Of a stretch of DNA of 48,309 nt, positions 17,917 through 26,675 are shown in pieces (positions within the stretch are counted from its first letter, which is position 1; every line of letters begins with the position of its first letter). The notes under the pieces are model-generated. The model was not told where the DNA came from. It made no database searches and saw only the letters and a list, made by a program, of their open reading frames with translations. The translations under genes and the position numbers were made by a program. Source of the DNA: CAYRGG01 sp964423745 (GTDB taxonomy: Bacteria; Pseudomonadota; Gammaproteobacteria; Competibacterales; Competibacteraceae); NCBI GenBank assembly GCA_964423745.1, contig CAYRGG010000027.1, positions 1-48,309 of the forward strand. The letters run 5' to 3'.

Positions 17917-18041
17917 GACTTACGCACAAAGGACTTGCATAGCTCGTGAAAAGAGGTGTTGGCGGCCTGGATGGCCGCCGTCAAGCCGACGAAGCATGAA
18001 AGTATTTACGGCGTCCTCTGGAACGAGCTGTGTAAGTCCTG
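17917..18041 (-). repeat. dispersed palindromic element, copy A
   Basis: About 125 bases with an outer end AGACTTACGC, a second AGGACTTGCATAGCTCGTG and a far end CGAGCTGTGTAAGTCCTG. The central palindrome is GGCGGCCTGGATGGCCGCC at 17961-17979, next to CGTCAAGC. It is the reverse complement, in orientation, of copies C and D. It lies between malK and malE and stops four bases before the malK stop codon, so it is transcribed within the operon and would form a long hairpin in the mRNA. Confidence 0.9.
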
Positions 18042-18044
18042 ACA

Positions 18045-19190
18045 CTAAACCACCGGCTCGGTTTCCGCAGCGGATTCCACAAGCCGCCTATAGGCGCGTC
18101 CCTCATCGTCGAACAGATGGCAATTTTCGGCTGGAAAGCCAACCGGTACATGGCTACCTATCTGCGCCTCAACATCCCCTTCTAGGCGAATGATCACATG
18201 ATCGTCGACACCGTTGACCTGGGTGTAGATAAACGAAGCTTCACCCAGGTGCTCCATATAAGCCACTTCCCCTTGGGTGCTATTACCCTGGCCATCACCC
18301 ACCACCAGATGTTCTGGCCGAATCCCCAACGTCACAGCATCATCGGGTTGGCTGGTGGTGGCGTCCACAGCAACTCGCACCGTCGCGCCGTCCACCAATT
18401 TTACAAAGGCGCCATGGGGCTCGATATGAGCAAGTCGACCGGGAATAAAATTCATCCGCGGCGAACCGATAAAACCGGCCACGAACAAATTGGCGGGGTA
18501 ATGGTAAAGCTCTAAAGGTGGCCCCACCTGGGCGACACTGCCATCTTCAATCACAGCTTTGCCGGCGTTTAACAAGACGATCTTATCAGCCAGGGTCATG
18601 GCTTCCACTTGGTCGTGGGTCACATAGATCATGCTGGCTTTTAAGTCATGGTGCAGTTTGGAAATTTCGATACGGGTTTGCACCCGTAAGGCGGCATCTA
18701 AATTAGACAAGGGCTCATCAAACAAAAAGACGCCGGGTTTGCGCACAATAGCCCGACCGATAGCAACCCGCTGGCGTTGCCCACCGGAGAGTTCTTTAGG
18801 CAAGCGGTTGAGCAAATGCTCGATTTGCAGGACTTTTGCCGCCCAATGCACACGATTTTTGGTCTCGTCATTATTCTCTTTGGCCAATTTTAGACCAAAA
18901 GCCATGTTGTCGTAGATGGTCATGTGGGGATACAGGGCATAGGATTGAAAGACCATGGCTACACCCCGCTTTGCCGGTGGCAAATCGTTGACCTTTTCTT
19001 CCCCAATAAAAAGATCGCCGCCGGTAATATCCTCAAGTCCCGCCACCAAACGCAGCAACGTGGATTTGCCACAGCCGGAGGGACCTACAAACACAGTAAA
19101 TTCTCCATCTTCAAGATCTAAATTGACTCGCTCTATAACCCGTACATCCTTGAACGCTTTAGACACATTCCGCATACGAATCTCTGCCAT
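18045..19190 (-). CDS. malK: ABC transporter ATPase MalK-type
   Basis: A 381-residue ATP-binding subunit. Walker A is GPSGCGKST, the Q-loop is MVFQSYALYPHM, the signature is LSGGQRQRVAIGRA, Walker B is GVFLFDEPLSNLDA and the switch histidine is in YVTHDQVEAMTLADK. The C-terminal third has the OB-fold regulatory domain of MalK/UgpC/MsmK proteins (LGIRPEHLVV, and GEASFIYTQVNG). It is the only ATPase gene in this cluster, so it probably energises both permease pairs: the ThuF/ThuG-like pair upstream and MalF-MalG downstream. MalK-type subunits are known to serve more than one transporter in other bacteria. GGAG precedes the start. Confidence 0.94.
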   Translation of the reverse strand: MAEIRMRNVSKAFKDVRVIERVNLDLEDGEFTVFVGPSGCGKSTLLRLVAGLEDITGGDLFIGEEKVNDLPPAKRGVAMVFQSYALYPHMTIYDNMAFGLKLAKENNDETKNRVHWAAKVLQIEHLLNRLPKELSGGQRQRVAIGRAIVRKPGVFLFDEPLSNLDAALRVQTRIEISKLHHDLKASMIYVTHDQVEAMTLADKIVLLNAGKAVIEDGSVAQVGPPLELYHYPANLFVAGFIGSPRMNFIPGRLAHIEPHGAFVKLVDGATVRVAVDATTSQPDDAVTLGIRPEHLVVGDGQGNSTQGEVAYMEHLGEASFIYTQVNGVDDHVIIRLEGDVEAQIGSHVPVGFPAENCHLFDDEGRAYRRLVESAAETEPVV

Positions 19191-19330
19191 CGCTTGCTAC
19201 TCCAAATGCAAAAAATTATTTGTTATCTCGCAGGATATACCGATCTTTCTACCCGCTTAGTCGACCAAAAAATTAAGATGTTTTATGGCCTGGCAACTTA
19301 ATGGAGAGTTTAGGGTTGAATAGGAAAACC

Positions 19331-20158
19331 TTAGCCCTTGACCGCACCGGCGGTCAGCCCCGAGACAATACGGCGTTGAAAGATCAGCACCAATACTATT
19401 AAGGGTACCGTGACGATCACCGAAGCCGCCATGATGTTACCCCAGGGTAATTCAAATTGGCTGGCACCGCTGATCAAGGCGATGGCCACGGGTACAGTAC
19501 GTTGCTCGTTGGTCAAGGTAAACGTCAGCGCAAACAGAAATTCGTTCCAAGCAGCGATAAACGCCAGCAACCCGGTTGTAACTAAGGCCGGCCACATCAA
19601 GGGCATAAACACTTTGGTGATAATGTCCCAAGGTTTTGCCCCATCCATAATCGCCGCCTCTTCCAATTCCTTGGGAAGATCACGCATAAAGGTGGTCAAT
19701 ACCCATACGGTAAAGGGCAAGGTAAAAATCATGTAGGAAATAATCAATCCCAACATATTATTGTAAAGATTGAGTCCGCGAATCAGTTGAAACATACCCG
19801 ACAGCACAGCCACCTGGGGAAACATGGACACCCCGAGGATGGTTAACAACAACAGTCCCCGCCCTCTAAACTGTACGCGCCCTAGGGCAAAGGCCGCCGT
19901 CACGCCAAAGAACAGCGACAGCACCACCACCGAAAAGGACACCAACACAGAGTTAAAAATATTTTTCGCAAAAGGCTGTTCGCGAAATACTGAGATATAA
20001 TTATCCCATTGCCAATGCACTGGAAAATAATTGACGGTAAATAATTGAGAGCCGGATTTGAATGAAGACACGATGGCGTAATAAAAGGGAAATACAGCAT
20101 ATAAAATAATTAATGCCACCAGGAGGTAAAAACCAGCCATAGCAAAAAACCGTTTCAT
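19331..20158 (-). CDS. carbohydrate ABC transporter permease, ThuG/MalG-like
   Basis: A 275-residue inner-membrane protein with six predicted helices, of the CUT1 family. The N-terminus FFAMAGFYLLVALIILYAVF leads to a short periplasmic segment (SFKSGSQLFTVNYFPVHWQW). The EAA loop is LEEAAIMDGAKPWDIITKVF, and the tail RRIVSGLTAGAVKG is characteristic of the MalG-like partner. It starts with AGGGGAAG upstream, 12 bases after the stop of its partner permease, so the two are cotranscribed. It lacks the extra length of MalG, fitting a trehalose/sucrose/maltose (ThuEFG or AglEFG) type system. Confidence 0.92.
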   Translation of the reverse strand: MKRFFAMAGFYLLVALIILYAVFPFYYAIVSSFKSGSQLFTVNYFPVHWQWDNYISVFREQPFAKNIFNSVLVSFSVVVLSLFFGVTAAFALGRVQFRGRGLLLLTILGVSMFPQVAVLSGMFQLIRGLNLYNNMLGLIISYMIFTLPFTVWVLTTFMRDLPKELEEAAIMDGAKPWDIITKVFMPLMWPALVTTGLLAFIAAWNEFLFALTFTLTNEQRTVPVAIALISGASQFELPWGNIMAASVIVTVPLIVLVLIFQRRIVSGLTAGAVKG

Positions 20159-20170
20159 GATCTACTTCCC

Positions 20171-21163
20171 CTAGTCGAATCGAACCCGTCCGATGACGAT
20201 ATAGAGTACGGTGCATAGCGCCACAATAAAAAACAGTAGCGCAGAGGCCGCTGACCCGTAGCCCACCTCTTGAAAATCCACTAATTGCTGGCGAGCGTAG
20301 ACGGACATGGACATGGTGTCTTTGCTATTAGATGTCAATACATAGATAAGGTCGAAGATACGTAGGGCATCCAGCAAACGAAAGATGATGGCCACCATTA
20401 AGGCGGGCCGGATCAAGGGTAAGGTTACTTTAAAAAACACTCTAACAGGATGGATGCCATCCACTTTAGCCGCTTCATAACAATCCGAAGGCAGCATTTG
20501 CAGGCCCGCTAAAATCAACAACGCCATAAATGGCGTGGTTTTCCAGACATCCACTAGGATGACTGCGATCATGGCCAAATCGGGATTGGCCGTCCAAGCC
20601 AGGGGTTGTGAAATCAACCCTAAGGTCATCATCATATGGTTGAGGATGCCAAATTGATCGTGCATCATCCAACCCCACATCTTGGCCGACACGATGGTGG
20701 GAATTGCCCAAGGAATCAACACGGCTGCCCGCATTAAACCCCGTCCTCTGAAAGAGGCATTCAGCACCAGGGCGATAATCATCCCTAAAAGGGTCTCCAA
20801 AGACACCGAGATAATGGCAAATTTCAGGGTATTCCAGACAGCGTTCCACCACTCGCCATCCGCTAAAACACCGTACCACTCGCCGTCAAAGTATTCTAAA
20901 TAATTTGCAAAACCGATGAATTGGGCGCTATCCAAATCCGCCAAGTTGGCATCCGTAAAACTGAACCAAATAGTTTGTAACAATGGCCAGGCGGCGACCA
21001 TGGCCAGTACGATGAGCATAGGAGTTAAAAACAGCCAGGCGGCTCGTACACGGCTGCGAGTCAATTGGGATTTGTGAGTCGTCTTCGTTTGAGACTTGTG
21101 GGGTTGATCGTAAATCAGCCTTTCGGCTGCTTGCGCAGTGACTTCTGCAGTTTCCTTAGCCAT
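20171..21163 (-). CDS. carbohydrate ABC transporter permease, ThuF/MalF-like
   Basis: A 330-residue inner-membrane protein of the CUT1 family. A soluble N-terminal tail of about 35 residues precedes the first helix (RAAWLFLTPMLIVLAMVAAW). AWPLLQTIWFSFTDANL is a CUT1 hallmark, and the EAA loop is CYEAAKVDGIHPVRVFFKVT. It has no P2-type insert, unlike the MalF at 15007-16593. It probably pairs with the permease at 19331 and receives substrate from the binding protein at 21252. AGGGGAT precedes the start. The ligand is likely trehalose, maltose or a related alpha-glucoside, judged from the binding protein. Confidence 0.92.
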   Translation of the reverse strand: MAKETAEVTAQAAERLIYDQPHKSQTKTTHKSQLTRSRVRAAWLFLTPMLIVLAMVAAWPLLQTIWFSFTDANLADLDSAQFIGFANYLEYFDGEWYGVLADGEWWNAVWNTLKFAIISVSLETLLGMIIALVLNASFRGRGLMRAAVLIPWAIPTIVSAKMWGWMMHDQFGILNHMMMTLGLISQPLAWTANPDLAMIAVILVDVWKTTPFMALLILAGLQMLPSDCYEAAKVDGIHPVRVFFKVTLPLIRPALMVAIIFRLLDALRIFDLIYVLTSNSKDTMSMSVYARQQLVDFQEVGYGSAASALLFFIVALCTVLYIVIGRVRFD

Positions 21164-21251
21164 AAGCTATCCCCTTAAAGGACCGCGAAAAGCTGGTGAC
21201 AATAATGTTGTCACCAGCGCCGCATTATCTACTGACCTAAGATAGCTAGGC

Positions 21252-22532
21252 TCACCAGCGCCTGCCACCCCGACTCATACGCTTCAAGCTGCTTTCCAAC
21301 TGCGCCAAACTTTCTTCAGCACTCATTTTATCCGACAGCACACTGTGTACTGCATTCCAAAACTCACTGCTCACTTGATTGTATTTAGTGCCAGTGACCG
21401 TAGAGGGACGCGCCACAGCGTTGACAAAAGTTTCATACAGCTCGCCAAAAAACGGCGTGGCTTCAAGCACCTCCTCGTCCTTATAGAGGCTTTCGATGGT
21501 GGGATTATAGGAACCTTTAATGGCGCGGCGTTTTTGCTCCTCAAGACCGGTTAAATACATCACCAAATCGGCGGCAATTTCTGGGTTTTCAGAATACTTG
21601 GATACGGCTAACTGCCAACCGCCTAGAGTTCCGGCGTGTTTACCGTCTTCATTCCCCTTCGGCAATGCAGTCACACCCACTTTGTCTTTGATAGTGCTTT
21701 CTGGACCCTGGGCCAGCGACCAAGCATAGGGCCAATTGCGCATAAATACGGCATTACCTGACTGAAACACGCCCCGGGCTTCTTCTTCTCCATAGTTTAA
21801 AACTCCTGTGGGAGAAATGCTGTTAACCCAACCGGCGGCTTGGTCTATTGCGGCCACTGCTTGGGGATTATTGATGGTGACTTTGCCTTCATTACTGACA
21901 ATGGTGCCGCCATCGTAGCTAGCCACCCATTCCAAGGCATCACAGGTGAGCCCCTCGTAAGCCCGGCCTTGCCATACAAAACCCCATAGCTTGCTATTCC
22001 CATCAGCGCGTTCCGCATCTTGAATTTTTTTTGCCGTAGCCGTCAATTCGTCCCAGGTCGTCGGTACTTCTTCACCGTACTTCTCTAGCAGATCCTTACG
22101 ATAGTAAAGCACGCCTGCATCGGTAAACCAGGGCATCGCCACTAACGCACCATCCACGGTGTTGTTTTCGATGATGGTGGCAAAATGCTGTTCTTCCGCA
22201 CCTTCCGAGAATTCTTTTAGATCAATAAAATGACTGCCTAGGATACCCGGCCAAATCACGTCGATTTGGAACACGTCCACGTCACTGGCCCCCGACGCCA
22301 ACAACTGCTGATACAAAGCAAGCCGTTCGGTTGAGGAATTAGGGGTTGAAATCACATCAATTTGATTACCGGTTTTTTCCGCCCACGCCTCAGCCCCTTC
22401 TCTGCAGAGGGCTAACTCGGCTCCCACGGCGCCACAGGAAACGGTGACGGTCGCTGCGTGAACAGTAGCGAGGTTAGCAAGCGACACAGCAAAAATAACA
22501 AGACCCCAAAGACCTTGTTGATACATGTTCAT
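21252..22532 (-). CDS. sugar ABC transporter substrate-binding protein (trehalose/maltose type), copy 1
   Basis: A 426-residue exported protein. After a signal peptide (GLWGLVIFAVSLANLATVHA) the mature part begins TVTVSCGAVGAELALCREGA and continues with DVDVFQIDVIWPGILGSHFI, as in ThuE-type trehalose/maltose binding proteins. YYRKDLLEKYGEEVPTTWDE and AVFMRNWPYAWSLAQGPEST are shared with the paralogue at 12729-13997. I choose the ATG at 22532 (MNMYQQ), with GGAGAAAAAA upstream; the longer reading to 22616 is not signal-like. It is the first gene of the ten-gene minus-strand run. Confidence 0.92.
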   Translation of the reverse strand: MNMYQQGLWGLVIFAVSLANLATVHAATVTVSCGAVGAELALCREGAEAWAEKTGNQIDVISTPNSSTERLALYQQLLASGASDVDVFQIDVIWPGILGSHFIDLKEFSEGAEEQHFATIIENNTVDGALVAMPWFTDAGVLYYRKDLLEKYGEEVPTTWDELTATAKKIQDAERADGNSKLWGFVWQGRAYEGLTCDALEWVASYDGGTIVSNEGKVTINNPQAVAAIDQAAGWVNSISPTGVLNYGEEEARGVFQSGNAVFMRNWPYAWSLAQGPESTIKDKVGVTALPKGNEDGKHAGTLGGWQLAVSKYSENPEIAADLVMYLTGLEEQKRRAIKGSYNPTIESLYKDEEVLEATPFFGELYETFVNAVARPSTVTGTKYNQVSSEFWNAVHSVLSDKMSAEESLAQLESSLKRMSRGGRRW

Positions 22533-22942
22533 GAATTTTTTCTCCTGATGTTTTATGTCACAGGAACACTCAGAGGAGAGAACCCCTGTTTTTTGCCTCC
22601 GCACAAGCAAATTCAAAAAAGACTTAATTTATTATTTACTTTCTTTAAGGGTAACTCTCTTCACGCAAACGTCAATAAAGACATCCAAATTTTATCTCGA
22701 CCTACAAGTTAGTTAGTTACTGGATAAAAAGGTTAACAGCAAGGATGTGTCGATTCAGGCACAATAACTGACCGTCAAACGGGAAGGTAATTATAAAACC
22801 GTGTGGTTGGAAAAGCTGCAAAGACGGGAATATCGCGATTTAAAACAACCGGGCGCTAGCAGACCTTAATTCTTATGGTAAATGAAATACAACGGCGTCA
22901 CTAGAATAAATTTAAGTACGGTGACGCCGTATCCCTCGAATC
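22533..22942. other. intergenic region upstream of the sugar-transport operon
   Basis: This region must hold the promoter for the operon that begins at 22532, but I see no convincing -35/-10 pair or operator palindrome. At 22768-22869 on the plus strand is a 33-codon open stretch of charged residues (VKREGNYKTVWLEKLQRREY, followed by RDLKQPGASRP and a stop) with no start codon. It looks like the end of a former gene, which I cannot identify. An inverted repeat is at 22893-22929. Confidence 0.5.
22893..22929. repeat. 9-bp perfect inverted repeat
   Basis: CGGCGTCAC at 22893-22901 and its exact complement GTGACGCCG at 22921-22929 are separated by 19 AT-rich bases. It lies 13 bases beyond the stop codon of the small exported-protein gene (22943-23305, minus strand). 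It may be a weak terminator hairpin for that gene or a protein-binding site; no T-run follows. Confidence 0.6.
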
Positions 22943-23305
22943 CTACCGAGCAGAAATATTAATCGACCTAGAACCCTTATTCACCAACCGCTGCAACCGT
23001 TGCGCAATACGTATTGCTTCGCGGGCTGCATCGCTGGTTCCAGAAGGCTCTCTGACGGCAAGATGCACGGCGCCGGAAGATGGTTTCGTACCTCTCAACT
23101 GTCTTTCGCCATCACTGGTGCCTGGTTGTACCGATGATCGATAGTGCGAGTTCGTCTGGGGTTTAAGCCTGCCTTGCCATTCCACCAAAGCATCATAGGA
23201 ACCGGCGGGTTCTGCAAGCTGTGACCAAGGTATCCGATCATCGGCAACGGTATTCATGCTAACGATTAAACCAACAGCCATTAAAACGGGTGCTAAAACG
23301 TTCAT
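22943..23305 (-). CDS. small exported protein of unknown function
   Basis: I do not recognise this 120-residue protein. It starts with a typical signal peptide (MNVLAPVLMAVGLIVSMNTV, then ADD), giving a mature protein of about 95 residues. The mature part is polar and basic (WQGRLKPQTNSHYRSSVQPG) and ends in a helical stretch AAREAIRIAQRLQRLVNKG. The start is the ATG at 23305 with GGGAGA upstream, rather than the longer reading to 23320. It is divergent from the SHOCT protein gene; the 193 bases between them probably hold both promoters. It has no cysteine, so it is not a lipoprotein. Confidence 0.65.
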   Translation of the reverse strand: MNVLAPVLMAVGLIVSMNTVADDRIPWSQLAEPAGSYDALVEWQGRLKPQTNSHYRSSVQPGTSDGERQLRGTKPSSGAVHLAVREPSGTSDAAREAIRIAQRLQRLVNKGSRSINISAR

Positions 23306-23498
23306 TACTTTATCTCCCAATGAAAAATCGATAAGTTAAGAGATAAAATAACCTAATAGTTGTGAGATTTTCGTCAAAGGGATGTGAAGAAATTATTAAA
23401 ACCTCAGCAACCCATGCTGCTATTGGCACATGCACACCTTATCATGGCTAAATGCACTACACTTTGTGCAAACAATTTTTTGTAAAGGTAACGAGAAT

Positions 23499-24521
23499 AT
23501 GAAAGATTGGTTTGCCAAACGCTTTTGGATAGTGATCGGGTGTATGCTCGCTGGATGTGGCAGTGTTGCTGCTGAAAAACCTGGTCAATCCATCAATACC
23601 CTAGGCACGGGCGGTCGTCCTGCCATCGTCATTGGTGACGATGCGCCAATCGTGGCCACCCTATGGGACGGAGCAGAGTACGGCTATGTGCGTATTGAAG
23701 AAGCAGAACCATCGGCGCAAGCAAGTAACGATCATCCCATTGCCTTTACCCCTCAGCAAATCCGTACAGCCTTCAGTGAACTGCAGATACAGCGGGGAGA
23801 AAAAGAGCCTAAGCCAATTTTCACCGAGCAGGGTTTAAATGAAATCGCCGAACCCATTGCCACAGGGTTAACCCAAGCCCAGCCTGACCAGGATGTCACC
23901 TTCGCGGTCACTGGCAAACAAGGACAGGGCGTTTTTAATCTCTTTGGCGAGCGATTAGTAACCAGTGGACGGGTTTTTTACCAAGACGGTCAACTTAATC
24001 TTATTCTTGGGGCTGTGCAAAGGGAGTTTGAGGATACCCTACGGGCTACCGGCATATTACGAAACTTTATACCGGGTTCCCGAAATGGCCCCATATCATC
24101 GACAAAACTTAAACTGCAACCAGTGAAAGGGGTGCAGTATGCATCTGCTGAACGTGAGGACTGGTTACAAATGACCCCTTATGCATGGTCGGAGAAGCCG
24201 ACAAAATCTCCCCAGGAACTAGCCCCTGCCGGCGTACCCACGGCACCGACCGCTGGTGGTTCGTCAGCGAGGCAGACTAGCGACCACTCGGGTACTGCTA
24301 GGGTACCGCCCCAGGTCCCTATAAACACGTCCTCTGTATCGCCAGCCGTCCCTGCAAAGCCCTTAGCTGTACCGAGCGCAAGTTCAACGGCAGGCAGCGA
24401 TGACGCTTATTATCAGCGATTTGAACAGCGGCTCAAGACTCTGAGCAAACTTCGTGACCGGGAGGTCATTACGGAAGAAGAATACCAGGAGAAACGCCGC
24501 GCCATCCTCGGCGAACTTTAA
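23499..24521 (+). CDS. putative lipoprotein with C-terminal SHOCT domain
   Basis: A 340-residue protein. The N-terminus (FWIVIGCMLAGCGSVAAEKP) looks like a lipoprotein signal with Cys in CMLAGC. The body (about 30-225) contains the segments FTPQQIRTAFSELQIQRGEK and VTFAVTGKQGQGVFNLFGER, which I cannot assign to a named domain. A Pro/Ser/Ala-rich linker follows (about 240-305). The last 35 residues, RFEQRLKTLSKLRDREVITE and on to the end, form a SHOCT motif, a short helical pair usually found at protein ends. The start at 23499 (MKDWFAKR) has GAG upstream and gives the signal-like N-terminus. The following 190 bases hold two repeat elements. Confidence 0.7.
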   Translation: MKDWFAKRFWIVIGCMLAGCGSVAAEKPGQSINTLGTGGRPAIVIGDDAPIVATLWDGAEYGYVRIEEAEPSAQASNDHPIAFTPQQIRTAFSELQIQRGEKEPKPIFTEQGLNEIAEPIATGLTQAQPDQDVTFAVTGKQGQGVFNLFGERLVTSGRVFYQDGQLNLILGAVQREFEDTLRATGILRNFIPGSRNGPISSTKLKLQPVKGVQYASAEREDWLQMTPYAWSEKPTKSPQELAPAGVPTAPTAGGSSARQTSDHSGTARVPPQVPINTSSVSPAVPAKPLAVPSASSTAGSDDAYYQRFEQRLKTLSKLRDREVITEEEYQEKRRAILGEL

Positions 24522-24540
24522 TTTAAACATGACACGGTTT

Positions 24541-24573
24541 CCCCGGATTGCGTTGCACTTCATCCGGGCTACT
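24541..24573. repeat. CCCGGAT...ATCCGGG hairpin repeat, copy 1
   Basis: CCCCGGATTGCGTTGCACTT, then CATCCGGGCTACTT, forms a hairpin with a CCCGGAT stem. A degenerate copy with matching order lies at 40109-40145. Sequences of this shape are scattered between genes in many proteobacteria. It directly follows the SHOCT gene stop and could serve as its 3' structure. Confidence 0.7.
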
Positions 24574-24586
24574 TGTTATCGAAGTC

Positions 24587-24700
24587 AGCACGGGATCGGG
24601 TGGCTCGTGAAAGGAGTGTCGGCGGCCTGGACGGCCGCCGTCAAGCGTACAGGGAAGTATTTACAGCGTCTCCTGGAACGAGCCTCCCGATCCCAGTGCT
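24587..24700 (-). repeat. dispersed palindromic element, copy B
   Basis: About 114 bases with ends AGCACGGGATCGGGTGGCTC and GAGCCTCCCGATCCCAGTGC. The central palindrome is GGCGGCCTGGACGGCCGCC, followed by GTCAAGC, as in copy A. The ends differ in sequence from the other copies yet still pair with each other, which argues that pairing of the ends is maintained. It lies between the convergent SHOCT and LamB genes. Confidence 0.88.
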
Positions 24701-24716
24701 AACGAGCTGATTTGAA

Positions 24717-26033
24717 CTACCACCATGCCTCTGCCTGCACGCCAAAAGTCCAACCGTCTGTTTCATCTTCAAAGGGTGACTCACCACTCCTAACGACGCC
24801 AGGTTCCGCGGCGCCATTCCAGTTGGCATATGTTACAAACAGACGTAGATCAGGTCGCGCAAAGAACTCTCGACCTGCTGAGATTTGCGGGGCCAGGGTC
24901 ACTTTATAAAGGCGGCGGGTATCACCGTCTTCTGGCTTAACTCGGTCATAACCCAATTCTAAAGCCACATTGAGATAATCGGTGAAATGATATTTTGGTC
25001 GCACCCCTGTGGAAAACCAATAATCAATGGGATCACCACTGCCGGATTGATCATCGTCGTTGCGTTCTTCATAGAGAATAACAAACAAACCGGATATGTT
25101 GCGGGTGGGCTGGAAAACTAACTGTTCGACAATACGGGCGGTAATCACATCGCTACCCGCCTCGTCATTAGAGGCATCCTGCAGGGTAGATGCCGCACCT
25201 TGACCATACTGTAGCGCCAACTTATTAAAACCACCCAACAAACCGTCTTGAAAATGAATGGCATTGAACATAAAACCATTTTGGCCATCAATATCAGGGT
25301 CGTCTTCTTCCGACATCCTTAAGTCAAACCCCAAGGTTAATAGACCATCTGGGTTAACCTCGATATCGTAAAAACGAAGATCATGGCTGCTCACGGCACG
25401 GTTATTGACTTGGATTCTCTGACCCTGAATATTGCGGACTACGCCTGGGATGGGCTCACCTGTCACCGGATCGATGACCGTTGCGCTCAATTCATCGAAA
25501 TCGTCATTGGCATTGCGGAAATAACCATAGGCAAGTTTACCAAAACCAAGATCAACATCCTCGACACCGGCGCCAATGCGTCCTCCTTGCCCCCAAAAGT
25601 AGAAGTCGTTGATATGCACATCGTGGCGACGATAAAAGCGTTTTCCTGCCCAAAACTTAGCGCCTTCAAAAAAACCCCCAACCACATTACCCGCCTCGAC
25701 CCAGGCTTGCCGAAAAGCCGGATCGTCGTTCTCAAAGTCCGCTTCACCTTCCACAACAAACGCCATCATGGTGTCGAGTCTAAAATAAGCCCCCTCATCA
25801 CTCTCGAATACCACCTCGGAAAACGCTAGTTCTGCAAAGATTTCACATTCGTTACCTAGACGATATTTGGCGCCAGCGCCTGGCGCTTGAAAACAAACCT
25901 GATCACCCCCTTCTGAAGTGCCACCGGTACCGGCACGAAAGTAACCACTAAAATCAACCGCTGCAGCGTTATAAGCGGATAAGAAAAGTGGAGCAGACAA
26001 TAAAGGCAACAAAGATCGCACGCATCTCTTCAT
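24717..26033 (-). CDS. lamB: LamB-family carbohydrate porin (maltoporin-like)
   Basis: A 438-residue outer-membrane protein with a signal peptide (SLLPLLSAPLFLSAYNAAA). VDFSGYFRAGTGGTSEGG, FQAPGAGAKYRLGNECEIFA and FWAGKRFYRRHDVHINDFYF are strong LamB signatures, as is the terminal strand WTFGVQAEAWW with an aromatic last residue for barrel insertion. LamB trimers let maltodextrins and other sugars pass the outer membrane along an aromatic slide. The start at 26033 has AGGAGG upstream; the longer reading begins with TTG. It sits near the MalEFGK and ThuEFG-like importers and the GH65 gene, completing the uptake route. Confidence 0.9.
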   Translation of the reverse strand: MKRCVRSLLPLLSAPLFLSAYNAAAVDFSGYFRAGTGGTSEGGDQVCFQAPGAGAKYRLGNECEIFAELAFSEVVFESDEGAYFRLDTMMAFVVEGEADFENDDPAFRQAWVEAGNVVGGFFEGAKFWAGKRFYRRHDVHINDFYFWGQGGRIGAGVEDVDLGFGKLAYGYFRNANDDFDELSATVIDPVTGEPIPGVVRNIQGQRIQVNNRAVSSHDLRFYDIEVNPDGLLTLGFDLRMSEEDDPDIDGQNGFMFNAIHFQDGLLGGFNKLALQYGQGAASTLQDASNDEAGSDVITARIVEQLVFQPTRNISGLFVILYEERNDDDQSGSGDPIDYWFSTGVRPKYHFTDYLNVALELGYDRVKPEDGDTRRLYKVTLAPQISAGREFFARPDLRLFVTYANWNGAAEPGVVRSGESPFEDETDGWTFGVQAEAWW

Positions 26034-26675
26034 GTTGTAATAGTCCTCCTGTAGCAAAAAGCAATCGCCTTTTGCACCTTAATTTATGCGTAGTTGCACA
26101 AGGGCACATTAAATTTGTTTGTTTTATTGGGTTTGGCCTCCCTTGTAGGGTTAGTCATAAATAAAAAAAATCGTAAAAATGACACTAATTAATAACAAGC
26201 GTAGCAGTTTTTAAAAAAAGTTCAGGTAGAGCAGTCTTGTGTGTTTATGATAAACATGGGTTCTTTTAGTATTATGGTTACAACACCAGGATGCCTATGT
26301 AGCAGTGAGCTTTTTTTTGGTATCAAATTTGCTACTACAAAAAACCTTGTAGGTAGGTATATATGTATGTAGATAGATAGTTAATTACATGATCTTGAAA
26401 ATGGTTAGGTACGACTGCATAACAAGTATGCTATGTAGTTTTTTCGTAGTTAGCGTAAAACCATGAAATGGAAAAAGTAAAAAAAAGCAACGGAGTATTA
26501 AGGTATGTCGCAATCATCCTTATTGTTTTACTACCCCCTCATTGACCTCTCTTTAACAACCGTCAAGCTGCTGACATCTTCTTCGCATCCTTATATTGAC
26601 CCTATTTTTTCCCTGTCCTGGGGCACCATAAGATGTTCGTTGTAATCAACATGCACACGGCCAATGGAGATCGCT
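26034..26675. other. AT-rich intergenic region between lamB and the PAS-GGDEF-EAL gene
   Basis: About 640 bases between divergent genes, very AT-rich, with short runs such as TAGGTAGGTATATATGTATG near 26350. It must carry promoters for both neighbours, but I could not fix a -35/-10 pair with proper spacing. A 46-codon reading frame (26505-26645) has no recognisable content and I do not call it. No stable hairpin is evident. Confidence 0.5.

Noticed and set aside
26505..26645. 46-codon frame in the lamB/PAS-GGDEF-EAL intergenic region, with GGAG and AAGG upstream
   Set aside because: Length is within chance for this DNA, residues show no domain, signal or membrane pattern, and no neighbour supports it.
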